Positions 55,196 to 62,484 of a stretch of DNA of 64,000 nucleotides are shown in pieces. The DNA comes from Nitratidesulfovibrio oxamicus. GTDB taxonomy: Bacteria > Desulfobacterota > Desulfovibrionia > Desulfovibrionales > Desulfovibrionaceae. The stretch's first letter is position 1. Every line of letters starts with the position of its first letter. The notes beneath the pieces are model-generated. The model ran no database searches, was not told the DNA's origin, and saw nothing but the letters and a program-made list of their open reading frames with translations. Position numbers and translations under genes: made by a program. The stretch is taken from NCBI RefSeq assembly GCF_015731765.1, contig NZ_VRYY01000111.1, forward strand, positions 1-64,000, given 5' to 3'.

Positions 55196-55456
55196 TCATG
55201 ATTGCCGTTCCGCCCCGTAGCGCACCTCATCGACCAAGCCCTGCACATCTTCATCATTTGCGACGCCGAAATCCCTGTCCGCTCCCGCAAAGGCGTCCTG
55301 TGCCCGAACTATGGCCGTGGCCGAGGCGTTGTTGATGATGATTTCCCCGTCACGCTCGATGAACAGCAGTTTGTCACCCTCCTTGAGTCGCAATTTCCTC
55401 CGAATATCGACCGGAACCGTCACCTGCCCATTGGCTGATACTTTTGCCAAGTTCAT
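55196..55456 (-). CDS. AbrB/SpoVT-type antitoxin-like regulator, no toxin partner
   Basis: An 86-residue swapped-hairpin DNA-binding protein: AKVSANGQVTVPVDIRRKLR and GDKLLFIERDGEIIINN. It is typical of antitoxins preceding a PIN toxin, but the 116 bases downstream to the membrane gene contain no toxin. GGAGGCC lies before the ATG. It is either an orphan left by rearrangement or a stand-alone regulator. Confidence 0.88.
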   Translation of the reverse strand: MNLAKVSANGQVTVPVDIRRKLRLKEGDKLLFIERDGEIIINNASATAIVRAQDAFAGADRDFGVANDEDVQGLVDEVRYGAERQS

Positions 55457-55622
55457 ATGGCCTCCTCAAAAATTCTTGAGATTCTTTATTTCCTTGATAA
55501 GCAGGCGATGCCTGTTCGTCAACAGCGGCAGGTTTTTGAAACCAGCCCAAGGACAAATGTAATTCATCATTTCCTCAAATATATATTACATCCTTGAATA
55601 GGCAGACATTTTGCCCCAACTG

Positions 55623-55652
55623 CCCTGATACCCCCGTGTGTCAGGGTTTTTT
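55623..55652 (+). promoter_or_regulatory. Leader hairpin before ERF gene, module B
   Basis: CCCTGA pairs with TCAGGG, followed directly by six T, 18 bases before the ERF start. It has the form of an intrinsic terminator and matches the equivalent structure of module A. A TATATATTACAT stretch at about 55578-55589, also similar in both modules, may belong to the promoter. Confidence 0.6.
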
Positions 55653-55670
55653 CTCATTCAAGGAGCCCCT

Positions 55671-56381
55671 ATGCACCCCACCGAGTACACCTCCCCCGAG
55701 GTCACCGACCTCGCCAAGGCCCTCATTGCCGTTCAACACACCCTGCAACCGGCCATCAAGGACCGTGAGAACCCGTTCGCCAAGTCCCGTTACGCCACCC
55801 TCAACTCCGTCATGGATTCCTGCCGGGATGCGCTGCTGGCCAGCGGCATCTGGGTGACCCAGTACCCGGTCCCGGCAGAGGTCGGGCACCTCGGCCTTGT
55901 CACCAAACTCACGCACGCGGAGTCCGGCCAGTGGCAGTCATCGCTGTTGGTGATGCCCCTACCCAAGGCCGACCCGCAGGGATACGGCAGCGCCATGACC
56001 TATGCCCGCCGGTACGCGCTTTCGGCCATGCTCGGCATGGTGACGGAAGACGATGACGACGGCGAGGCAGCATCCCGCGACAGGCCCGCACGGCAGAAAA
56101 CGCCTCGCCAGCCTCGGCCCCAACAGCCGTCAGCCGCATCAGCCCAACAAGCACCCGCAGCCCATCCGCCTCAGCCCAAGCCCGCAGAAACAGCACATCC
56201 AGCCCTGGCGTCACTGCCACGGCTGGATGGAGTCAGCTACACGACGGCCACCGCCCAGGATGGCCGTCTTTGCATTCTGGCGTCGGGCAACACGTCTGCC
56301 CGCAAACAACTGCTCTCGGCTGCCGGGTTCAAGTGGAACGCCGAGCGCAAAGTCTGGTGGCGGTACGCCGAGACCGCCTGA
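55671..56381 (+). CDS. ERF-family single-strand annealing protein (module B)
   Basis: A 236-residue paralogue of the module A ERF protein (8853). The core is nearly identical (GSAMTYARRYALSAMLGM), while the Pro/Gln linker differs in length and sequence. AAGGAG precedes the ATG. Many base changes against copy A are silent, which suggests that both proteins are under selection. Confidence 0.9.
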   Translation: MHPTEYTSPEVTDLAKALIAVQHTLQPAIKDRENPFAKSRYATLNSVMDSCRDALLASGIWVTQYPVPAEVGHLGLVTKLTHAESGQWQSSLLVMPLPKADPQGYGSAMTYARRYALSAMLGMVTEDDDDGEAASRDRPARQKTPRQPRPQQPSAASAQQAPAAHPPQPKPAETAHPALASLPRLDGVSYTTATAQDGRLCILASGNTSARKQLLSAAGFKWNAERKVWWRYAETA

Positions 56382-56451
56382 TCCACACACCACGCCGAGG
56401 GCGGGGATTCCCCCGCCATGGGGGAGCCTCGTCCACTTGATGGAGCCTCCC

Positions 56452-57708
56452 ATGACAAAGCCCCCGCAATCCCCCATGTCTCCGGCACTGCCGCCCCCTC
56501 TCTCCCTCCTCGCCGAATCCATGCTCGCGCAAGAAATTCACACCACGCAGACGCAACTGGGCGACCGCAGCACCTACGTCGGCATGTCCGATATCGGCGC
56601 CGCAACGGAATGCCTGCGCTCGGCGGCTGCCCGCAAACTGGCGTCGCCGAACACGCAGCCCCACATCATCCCGCCTCAGCATGTCGGTTCCATCCTGAAG
56701 CGCCACCTCCCCCTGCATCGAGGCCACTGGCAGGAGGCCGGGATCACCGACGCCCTCACCAGAAGCGGCCACCGGCTCATTCCGCAGTTGGAAATCAGCG
56801 CCACCTTTCACGGTGTGCCTATCAAGGCGCACCTCGACATCACTCTCATCCACGAAGCCCCGACACCCGTCATCCGGGTGCTGGAGCTGAAAAGCAACGG
56901 GCACCTGCCCGAAACCCTCTACACCTCCAACGAGGTGCAACTCTACGGGCAGATCGGCCTGCTTGAGAGCACTTGGCATCGCCCGCGCTGCTCGCTGCGT
57001 GACGAAGACGGCCAACCGGTCTTCACCCGCAAGACCTTCCCTGAAGCGGCCCGGCTGCTCTTCGGCATCGACCTGCCAAGCACACCGGAAGGTGTGGCCA
57101 TCGAAGGCTGGGTGCTCTCCATCTCCATGGCCGACGCCAAGGCCTTCGGGCCGTACACGCCCAACCGGGCCATGCTCGGCATCTGCTGCAACACGGCCGC
57201 CGACCTGTGGCAAGCCGGCAACGCCATCAAGGCCGGGCTGTTGACGCTTGACGACCTCCCGTACTGCCAGGGGTTCCATCCCCTGTGCGACTGGTGCGAC
57301 GCCAACGCCACCTGTCCCAAGTTCCGTCCCATGCGGGTTGACGGAATGCCCGTGGACCTCGGCCCCGCCCATGCGGCGGACCTCGACCAACTCGCGGGCC
57401 TGAAGGAACGCAAACTCGCCATTGAGGGCGATATCGCAGCGATTGAAGGGCGCATCCGCACCGCATTCCAGCGCATCGCGGCGGTAAGCGACAGCATGGC
57501 CCGGGATTGGATAACCGCGGGCAGGCACCGCTTCCGGGTGGCATCCATACCCGGCAGACAGACCATCGACCAGGCGTCCCTGCAGGAGGAACTGCAGGCC
57601 CTGACCGGCGATCCCCAAACGGCGACAGACATCCTGGAGCGGGCCCGCAAGACCGGTCAGCCCCATGAACGGCTGTTCATCAGCCCCATCAACGGAAAAG
57701 GAGAATGA
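56452..57708 (+). CDS. Cas4/RecB-like PD-(D/E)XK nuclease (module B)
   Basis: A 418-residue paralogue of the module A nuclease with all proposed catalytic residues kept (AHLDITL, VLELKSNG) and the CDWCDANATCP cysteines. The start at 56452 follows GATGGAG. The N-terminal 30 residues differ most. It is coupled to the 119-residue gene with a two-base gap. Confidence 0.88.
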   Translation: MTKPPQSPMSPALPPPLSLLAESMLAQEIHTTQTQLGDRSTYVGMSDIGAATECLRSAAARKLASPNTQPHIIPPQHVGSILKRHLPLHRGHWQEAGITDALTRSGHRLIPQLEISATFHGVPIKAHLDITLIHEAPTPVIRVLELKSNGHLPETLYTSNEVQLYGQIGLLESTWHRPRCSLRDEDGQPVFTRKTFPEAARLLFGIDLPSTPEGVAIEGWVLSISMADAKAFGPYTPNRAMLGICCNTAADLWQAGNAIKAGLLTLDDLPYCQGFHPLCDWCDANATCPKFRPMRVDGMPVDLGPAHAADLDQLAGLKERKLAIEGDIAAIEGRIRTAFQRIAAVSDSMARDWITAGRHRFRVASIPGRQTIDQASLQEELQALTGDPQTATDILERARKTGQPHERLFISPINGKGE

Positions 57709-57710
57709 CC

Positions 57711-58070
57711 ATGGGATACTACAGCGAAGTCGCCCTGTGCCTGTCCGGCAACGGGCGGGCACGGCTTGATGCGGCGATGCACGAGGCACGGCAGCATGCC
57801 ACCAACCCCGGCGACATCGAACTGTTCCTGCAAAACGGCCTGAGGCAGGACGCGCCAGACTCGGAAGGCGTGCTGTACTATTGGGAAGGCGTCAAATGGT
57901 ACGCGGATTTCGAGGAAGTACGGTTCATCACCGACGTCATGGATGAACTTGACGTTGACGACTACCTCTTCCTGCGCATCGGCGAGGACGTTGACGATGC
58001 CGAGATTCTCGGCGGCTGGTGGGACAATCCCTTCGACGCGCGCCTGTTCCGGACCATCGATTTCGGCTAG
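57711..58070 (+). CDS. Small acidic protein of unknown function (module B)
   Basis: A 119-residue copy of the protein at 10895, differing at a couple of residues. AAAAGGAG is seven bases upstream. No family was recognised. It is followed by the variable toxin-antitoxin slot. Confidence 0.85.
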   Translation: MGYYSEVALCLSGNGRARLDAAMHEARQHATNPGDIELFLQNGLRQDAPDSEGVLYYWEGVKWYADFEEVRFITDVMDELDVDDYLFLRIGEDVDDAEILGGWWDNPFDARLFRTIDFG

Positions 58071-58126
58071 GGGGTGTCGGCGCAGCCCCCTCGGTCAGCG
58101 CCAGCCCCAGGCGCACCGCTTCCGGA

Positions 58127-58369
58127 TCATTTCAGGGTGATGCCAAGGGCGCGCATCCGGGCCTTGGCATCAGCATGGCTCACCACGCGACCTTCGCGCA
58201 CGGCGTCCAGCCCTTGCTGCACCATGCGGCAAAACCGCGCATCGCGGTCAAGGAACTGCGCCACGGCATCCCTGATGACTGCGGCGCGCGTACTACCAGT
58301 GGCTGCGGCGATCTCGTCCAGCCGGTCTACGGTGGCCTTGTCAAAACGAATGCTCGTCGGATGCGGCAT
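58127..58369 (-). CDS. RHH antitoxin without toxin (module B)
   Basis: An 80-residue homologue of the antitoxin at 11553 (HPTSIRFDKATVDRLDEIAA). GGAGTG precedes the start at 58369. The toxin gene that follows it in module A is missing: only 56 bases separate it from the preceding module gene. It may protect against the module A toxin or be a relic. Confidence 0.88.
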   Translation of the reverse strand: MPHPTSIRFDKATVDRLDEIAAATGSTRAAVIRDAVAQFLDRDARFCRMVQQGLDAVREGRVVSHADAKARMRALGITLK

Positions 58370-58406
58370 GATCACTCCGTAGCCATTCACGCCTGATCTG
58401 GCCGTA

Positions 58407-58661
58407 TCACGGGTTCTTCCGAAACTTCGTGTCCACGCCCCACTGCGCGAAGCACTCCCGGACCTCATCATCCGATGCGAAGAGTCCGGCATCCGCCTGA
58501 CGGACGCCTTCCGTGATGGCGGCCACAGCACATTCCTCGTCCCGGACATACCGCCGAACGGCTTCGGCCACGAGTTCAGGCACGGGCCTGCCCATGGCTC
58601 TCGCCAGAGCCTTCAGTCGTCCCTTCGTTTCCGGGTCGAGATGCGTATCCCAATTGGCCAT
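58407..58661 (-). CDS. Second RHH antitoxin-like protein without toxin (module B)
   Basis: An 84-residue protein: WDTHLDPETKGRLKALARAM and RPVPELVAEAVRRYVRDEE suggest a ribbon-helix-helix or related DNA-binding N-terminus with a toxin-binding tail. GGAGGTACGC precedes the ATG. No RelE/ParE gene is adjacent. It ends 37 bases before the next antitoxin's start, so two antitoxin genes occupy the slot. Confidence 0.8.
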   Translation of the reverse strand: MANWDTHLDPETKGRLKALARAMGRPVPELVAEAVRRYVRDEECAVAAITEGVRQADAGLFASDDEVRECFAQWGVDTKFRKNP

Positions 58662-58726
58662 GCGTACCTCCCCATTCCGACGGCATACTCAACATCCCCA
58701 ACCGACACAACATCAAGGAGCACCCC

Positions 58727-59704
58727 ATGCCCCATACCGATTCGGGCCTGCACGCGTTGCAGCCCGTCGATCTCGACGCTGGCGCCGTGTTCAGCGGCAC
58801 CCCATCGGGCCGCATGATCAAGGGCTACCGCCAGCCCTCGACGTATACCCCCAAGGCTGACCCGGACTACATCTTCCACGAGACCACGCGGGACATCGTG
58901 GTTTGGCTGATGACCGCATCCGATCCGCTCTACGTGTTCGGTCCCACCGGCAGCGGGAAGTCCAGCGCCATCCGGCAACTGGCCGCCCGGCTCAACTACC
59001 CGGTCTTCGAGGTCACCGGGCACGGCAGGCTGGAGTTCCCCGACCTCGTGGGCCACCTGTCCGTGCATCAGGGTTCCATGGCGTTCCGGTACGGACCGCT
59101 GGCGCTGGCCATGAAGCATGGCGGACTCTTCCTGCTCAACGAACTGGACCTGCTGGAACCCGCCACGGCCACGGGGCTCAACGGCATCCTTGACGGCCAG
59201 CCCCTGTGCATCCCGGAGAACGGCGGTGAACTGGTCACGCCGCACCCCATGTTCCGGTTCGCGGCCACGGCCAACACCAACGGCGGTTCCGACGAAACGG
59301 GCCTCTACCAGGGCACCCTGCGCCAGAACCTCGCCTTCCTCGACCGGTTCTGGCTGTGCGAGATGGGCTACCCCGAACCCGCAGCGGAAGAACGATTGCT
59401 GGAACGCATCGCACCGCAACTCCCTGCACCCCTGCGGCGCACCATGATCGACTACGCCAACGAGGTCCGGCGTCTGTTCATGGGCGAATCGGGCACAGCG
59501 CATGGCGCTTCTATTGAGGTGACCTTCTCCACTCGCACCCTGATCCGCTGGGCCGACTTGACCCAGCGGTTCCAGCCGCTCGCCCGGCAGGGCATCCAGC
59601 CCGTGGCCTACGCCCTCGACCGGACGCTCGGCTTCAAGGCCACACGGGAAACCCGAACGCTCCTCCACGAGATCGCCCAGCGCATGTTCCCCACGGGGGA
59701 GTGA
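58727..59704 (+). CDS. CobS/MoxR-like AAA+ ATPase (module B)
   Basis: A 325-residue paralogue of the module A ATPase with identical Walker A (GPTGSGKSS) and an equivalent Walker B (LFLLNELD). Differences are few and mostly conservative. AAGGAG precedes the ATG. The VWA partner gene is absent from this module, so it would have to use the module A protein or act alone. Confidence 0.9.
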   Translation: MPHTDSGLHALQPVDLDAGAVFSGTPSGRMIKGYRQPSTYTPKADPDYIFHETTRDIVVWLMTASDPLYVFGPTGSGKSSAIRQLAARLNYPVFEVTGHGRLEFPDLVGHLSVHQGSMAFRYGPLALAMKHGGLFLLNELDLLEPATATGLNGILDGQPLCIPENGGELVTPHPMFRFAATANTNGGSDETGLYQGTLRQNLAFLDRFWLCEMGYPEPAAEERLLERIAPQLPAPLRRTMIDYANEVRRLFMGESGTAHGASIEVTFSTRTLIRWADLTQRFQPLARQGIQPVAYALDRTLGFKATRETRTLLHEIAQRMFPTGE

Positions 59705-60105
59705 ACGGGGACGCCGCTACCGCGCCGAACACGTCCGATCCGGACACCCCCGGCAAGGATGCCGCGTCTCCCCGAATTCCCGGCAATACCGGCCTGGTGC
59801 TCCAGTTCATGGATTCCCTGCTCACCCGTCAGTCTCTTGATCCCGCCTTCTTCGCCTCCCTCCCTTCGCCTCCCTGGCTGCGCCTCGAAAAGGACACGCC
59901 TTCGGGCGGCAAGTTCTGGTCCTGCACCATCCAGGAGCACGGCATCGACCTCAGTTGGGGCAAACGTAACACGCAAGGGCAACGGCTCGCGTTGGCCATC
60001 ACCCGGTGCAGCCGGGGCAACCCGATCCGCGAGGCGCGGTCACGCACCCTTGGCAAACTCAAGGAAGGCTACCGGCTCGTCTCGTCATACGGCCCCCTCC
60101 CATGA
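59701..60105 (+). CDS. WGR-domain protein (module B)
   Basis: A 134-residue paralogue of the protein at 12863, also starting with GTG in a GTGA overlap with the ATPase. The WGR-like region (GIDLSWGKRNTQGQRLAL) is kept. Identical coupling in both modules shows that ATPase and WGR protein are made in fixed proportion. Confidence 0.8.
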   Translation: MNGDAATAPNTSDPDTPGKDAASPRIPGNTGLVLQFMDSLLTRQSLDPAFFASLPSPPWLRLEKDTPSGGKFWSCTIQEHGIDLSWGKRNTQGQRLALAITRCSRGNPIREARSRTLGKLKEGYRLVSSYGPLP

Positions 60106-60181
60106 CCGCGATTTCCCTCCCGACGATTCCGCATTCTGGAACGACTCCGACCTACACCGCACCCACGAGGAGCACACACTC

Positions 60182-60469
60182 ATGAACGCGACATCCGCCA
60201 TGCGCATCTTCCCCTTCTCCCGCAGCATCCACCTCGTTCGGGATATCCACACCAACGGCGTCCGCCACCACTGGAAGGCCGAGGCGGAACTCTACCTCCT
60301 CAAGGTCCGCACCTGGACCGGGGATGACGAAGAACCCCATCCCTCGCGGGTCACGGTCCACACCATCGGGTGGGGCCGGTGCCTCGACGAAGACCCGGTA
60401 CAGGAAATGTGGCGACAGGCCGCGGAGAAGATCGAAAAGGACCACTACCACTTCCACAACGGAATCTAG
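60182..60469 (+). CDS. Small protein of unknown function (module B)
   Basis: A 95-residue copy of the protein at 13344 with three or four substitutions. GAGGAG is upstream. It is followed by the terminator-like hairpin at 60468. Confidence 0.8.
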   Translation: MNATSAMRIFPFSRSIHLVRDIHTNGVRHHWKAEAELYLLKVRTWTGDDEEPHPSRVTVHTIGWGRCLDEDPVQEMWRQAAEKIEKDHYHFHNGI

Positions 60470-60501
60470 GACGCCCCTCCCCCGAGGGGCGTCCTGCTTT
60501 T
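60468..60501 (+). terminator. Terminator-like hairpin inside module B
   Basis: AGGACGCCCCT pairs with AGGGGCGTCCT (11 bp), followed by GCTTTT. The stem is longer than in module A through a compensating change (TCC to CCT side), so the structure appears to be maintained. Confidence 0.75.
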
Positions 60502-60514
60502 ATGGAGCACGCAC

Positions 60515-61540
60515 ATGAACGACACCATCCTGAACTGCCTCATGGCCATCAACCTCGACGTGAACATCTGGACCGCCCGGCGCAAGCTGACCCCGGCGGA
60601 CTTCGGCGGCGCGGACCTGCCGCCGGAGGAACTTGCCTCGCTCGGCAGCAAGCGCATCTGCGATCCCGAGGAACTGAAGATATTCGGCACGCTGAAGGCG
60701 CGTGCTGTGAACCTGCTCGACCGTCACGGCGTGCGCTTTCTGGGCGGTTGGGGCATTCCGGAAGAAAAAGCCCCCGTCCTTGTGGAAGAACTCGACCGCA
60801 TTCGGGCCGAATTTCTGGCGGCTAGGGATACCTTCCTCACCCGGTACGATGACGCCGTTCGGGACTGGATTGCCCGGCACGGCGAGTGGGAACGCATCAT
60901 CGCCGACTCCACGGTCAGTGCGGACTATGTGCGCAGCCGCATGGGCTTCCGCTGGCAGGTGTACCGCATCGTGCCGCCCGCTCAAAACGATGTGGAGCTG
61001 GTGGCCCAGGGGCTTGCGGAAGAGGTGCGCGGGCTTGGCCGGACCCTGTTCGACGAGGTGGCCAAGGCCGCCACCGAGGCCTGGCACAAGTGCTACGCGG
61101 GCCGCAGCGAAGTGACCCACAAGGCGCTCTCTCCCCTGCGAACCATCCACCAGAAACTGGCCGGGCTCACCTTCGTGGAACCGAGGGTATCCCCGGTGGC
61201 GGACCTCATCGGCACTGCCTTCGCCAACCTGCCCAAGCGGGGCAGGATACAGGGGGCGCACCTGCTCATGCTGCAAGGACTGGTGGCCCTGTTGCGCGAT
61301 CCGTCCGCGCTCATGGAGCATGGGCAGCGGATCATCGAGGGGCACCGCCCGTCCGATCTGCTGGATGCCTTGCTGCGGCAGAATGGGGACACGGAGAATG
61401 AACGGGTAACGTCCGCAGACGACACTGAAGGTGAGGAAGACGACATGCCCGACCTTGGGGACGGTATTGCGCTGGACGCCATCCCCCGCGAGGTCATGCC
61501 CGACCTGCAACCCGTACTGCCCAATTGCGGGCTGTGGTAG
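60515..61540 (+). CDS. DUF3150-family protein (module B)
   Basis: A 341-residue paralogue of the protein at 13677, with changes concentrated in the acidic tail. It ends with the same NCGLW. Homology between the modules stops exactly at the stop codon; the VWA gene that follows in module A is replaced here by a Fic gene. Confidence 0.88.
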   Translation: MNDTILNCLMAINLDVNIWTARRKLTPADFGGADLPPEELASLGSKRICDPEELKIFGTLKARAVNLLDRHGVRFLGGWGIPEEKAPVLVEELDRIRAEFLAARDTFLTRYDDAVRDWIARHGEWERIIADSTVSADYVRSRMGFRWQVYRIVPPAQNDVELVAQGLAEEVRGLGRTLFDEVAKAATEAWHKCYAGRSEVTHKALSPLRTIHQKLAGLTFVEPRVSPVADLIGTAFANLPKRGRIQGAHLLMLQGLVALLRDPSALMEHGQRIIEGHRPSDLLDALLRQNGDTENERVTSADDTEGEEDDMPDLGDGIALDAIPREVMPDLQPVLPNCGLW

Positions 61541-61616
61541 GTGGCTGGACAGGTCACGCCAACCCGTTTACCTATCGAGACGGTTGACTTGATTTCAAGC
61601 CACTTGCGAGCACGCC

Positions 61617-62384
61617 ATGACAACGCCATCGCCCACACCGCCCATCGACATCGCCCAACTCGACGCCCTCAAGGCGCGGCTCGACCGGCATCGTCCGCTG
61701 CCGCCCGACATGGTGGCCGACCTGCGGGCGGACATGGTGCTGCGGTACACCTTCCATTCCAATGCCATCGAGGGGAACACGCTGACCCTCATGGAGACCA
61801 AGGTGGTGCTGGAAGACGGGGTGACCATCGGCGGCAAGTCCATGCGTGAGCACCTTGAAGCCATCAACCACAGGGAAGCCATCGGCTTTCTGGAAGAGGT
61901 GGTGCGAGACGGACGCGGGCTGGACGAACGCACCCTGAAGGACCTGCACCAACTCGTACTCCGGGGCATTTCCGCTGACGCGGGCCGCTACCGGACCCGC
62001 AATGTCATCATCTCCGGCGCGGGGCACACCCCGCCCGATGCCCTGCACGTGCAGGAACGCATGGACGCCTTCTTTCGCTGGTACGCGGATGCGGCGGCAC
62101 GCCTGCACCCTGTGGAACTGGCCGCGCGCGTCCATGCCGACTTCGTGGCGATCCACCCGTTCACGGACGGCAACGGGCGCACCGCCCGACTGCTGATGAA
62201 CCTTGAACTGATGCGGGCCGGGTTCCCTACGGTGATCATACCGGTGGAACAGCGGGCCGCATACTACGAAACCCTCGACACCATCGGGGTGCGCGGCGAC
62301 TACGCCCCCTTTCTGGGGCAGATCGGCGCGCTGGTGGCAGCCAGCTTCGAACCGTACTGGCGGCTGCTCGGCACCGCCGCCTGA
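61617..62384 (+). CDS. Fic-domain protein (AMP-transferase-like), self-inhibited class
   Basis: A 255-residue Fic protein. The catalytic motif HPFTDGNGRTAR starts at His180. An N-terminal inhibitory motif SNAIEGN at 48-54 (Ser48, Glu52) marks the class whose N-terminal helix blocks ATP. GRYRTRNVIISG is the conserved flap. Such proteins transfer AMP to target proteins and are used as regulators or toxins. The ribosome site is weak. It fills the place of the VWA gene after module B. Confidence 0.95.
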   Translation: MTTPSPTPPIDIAQLDALKARLDRHRPLPPDMVADLRADMVLRYTFHSNAIEGNTLTLMETKVVLEDGVTIGGKSMREHLEAINHREAIGFLEEVVRDGRGLDERTLKDLHQLVLRGISADAGRYRTRNVIISGAGHTPPDALHVQERMDAFFRWYADAAARLHPVELAARVHADFVAIHPFTDGNGRTARLLMNLELMRAGFPTVIIPVEQRAAYYETLDTIGVRGDYAPFLGQIGALVAASFEPYWRLLGTAA

Positions 62385-62405
62385 CCCCACATAGCCCAAG
62401 CCACG

Positions 62406-62438
62406 AAAGGCCCCGGAGCACCACGCTTCGGGGCCTTT
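62406..62438. terminator. Bidirectional terminator between Fic and RND genes
   Basis: AAAGGCCCCG pairs with CGGGGCCTTT, with T runs on both strands. It serves the plus-strand Fic gene; the minus-strand RND gene ends 47 bases further right. Confidence 0.85.
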
Positions 62439-62484
62439 TCACCTATCCACCATGTCTGTAGAGAGCGGAGAACATGCGCGACAA

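Noticed and set aside
56329-57789. 486-codon minus-strand frame in module B
   Set aside because: Same antisense shadow as in module A.
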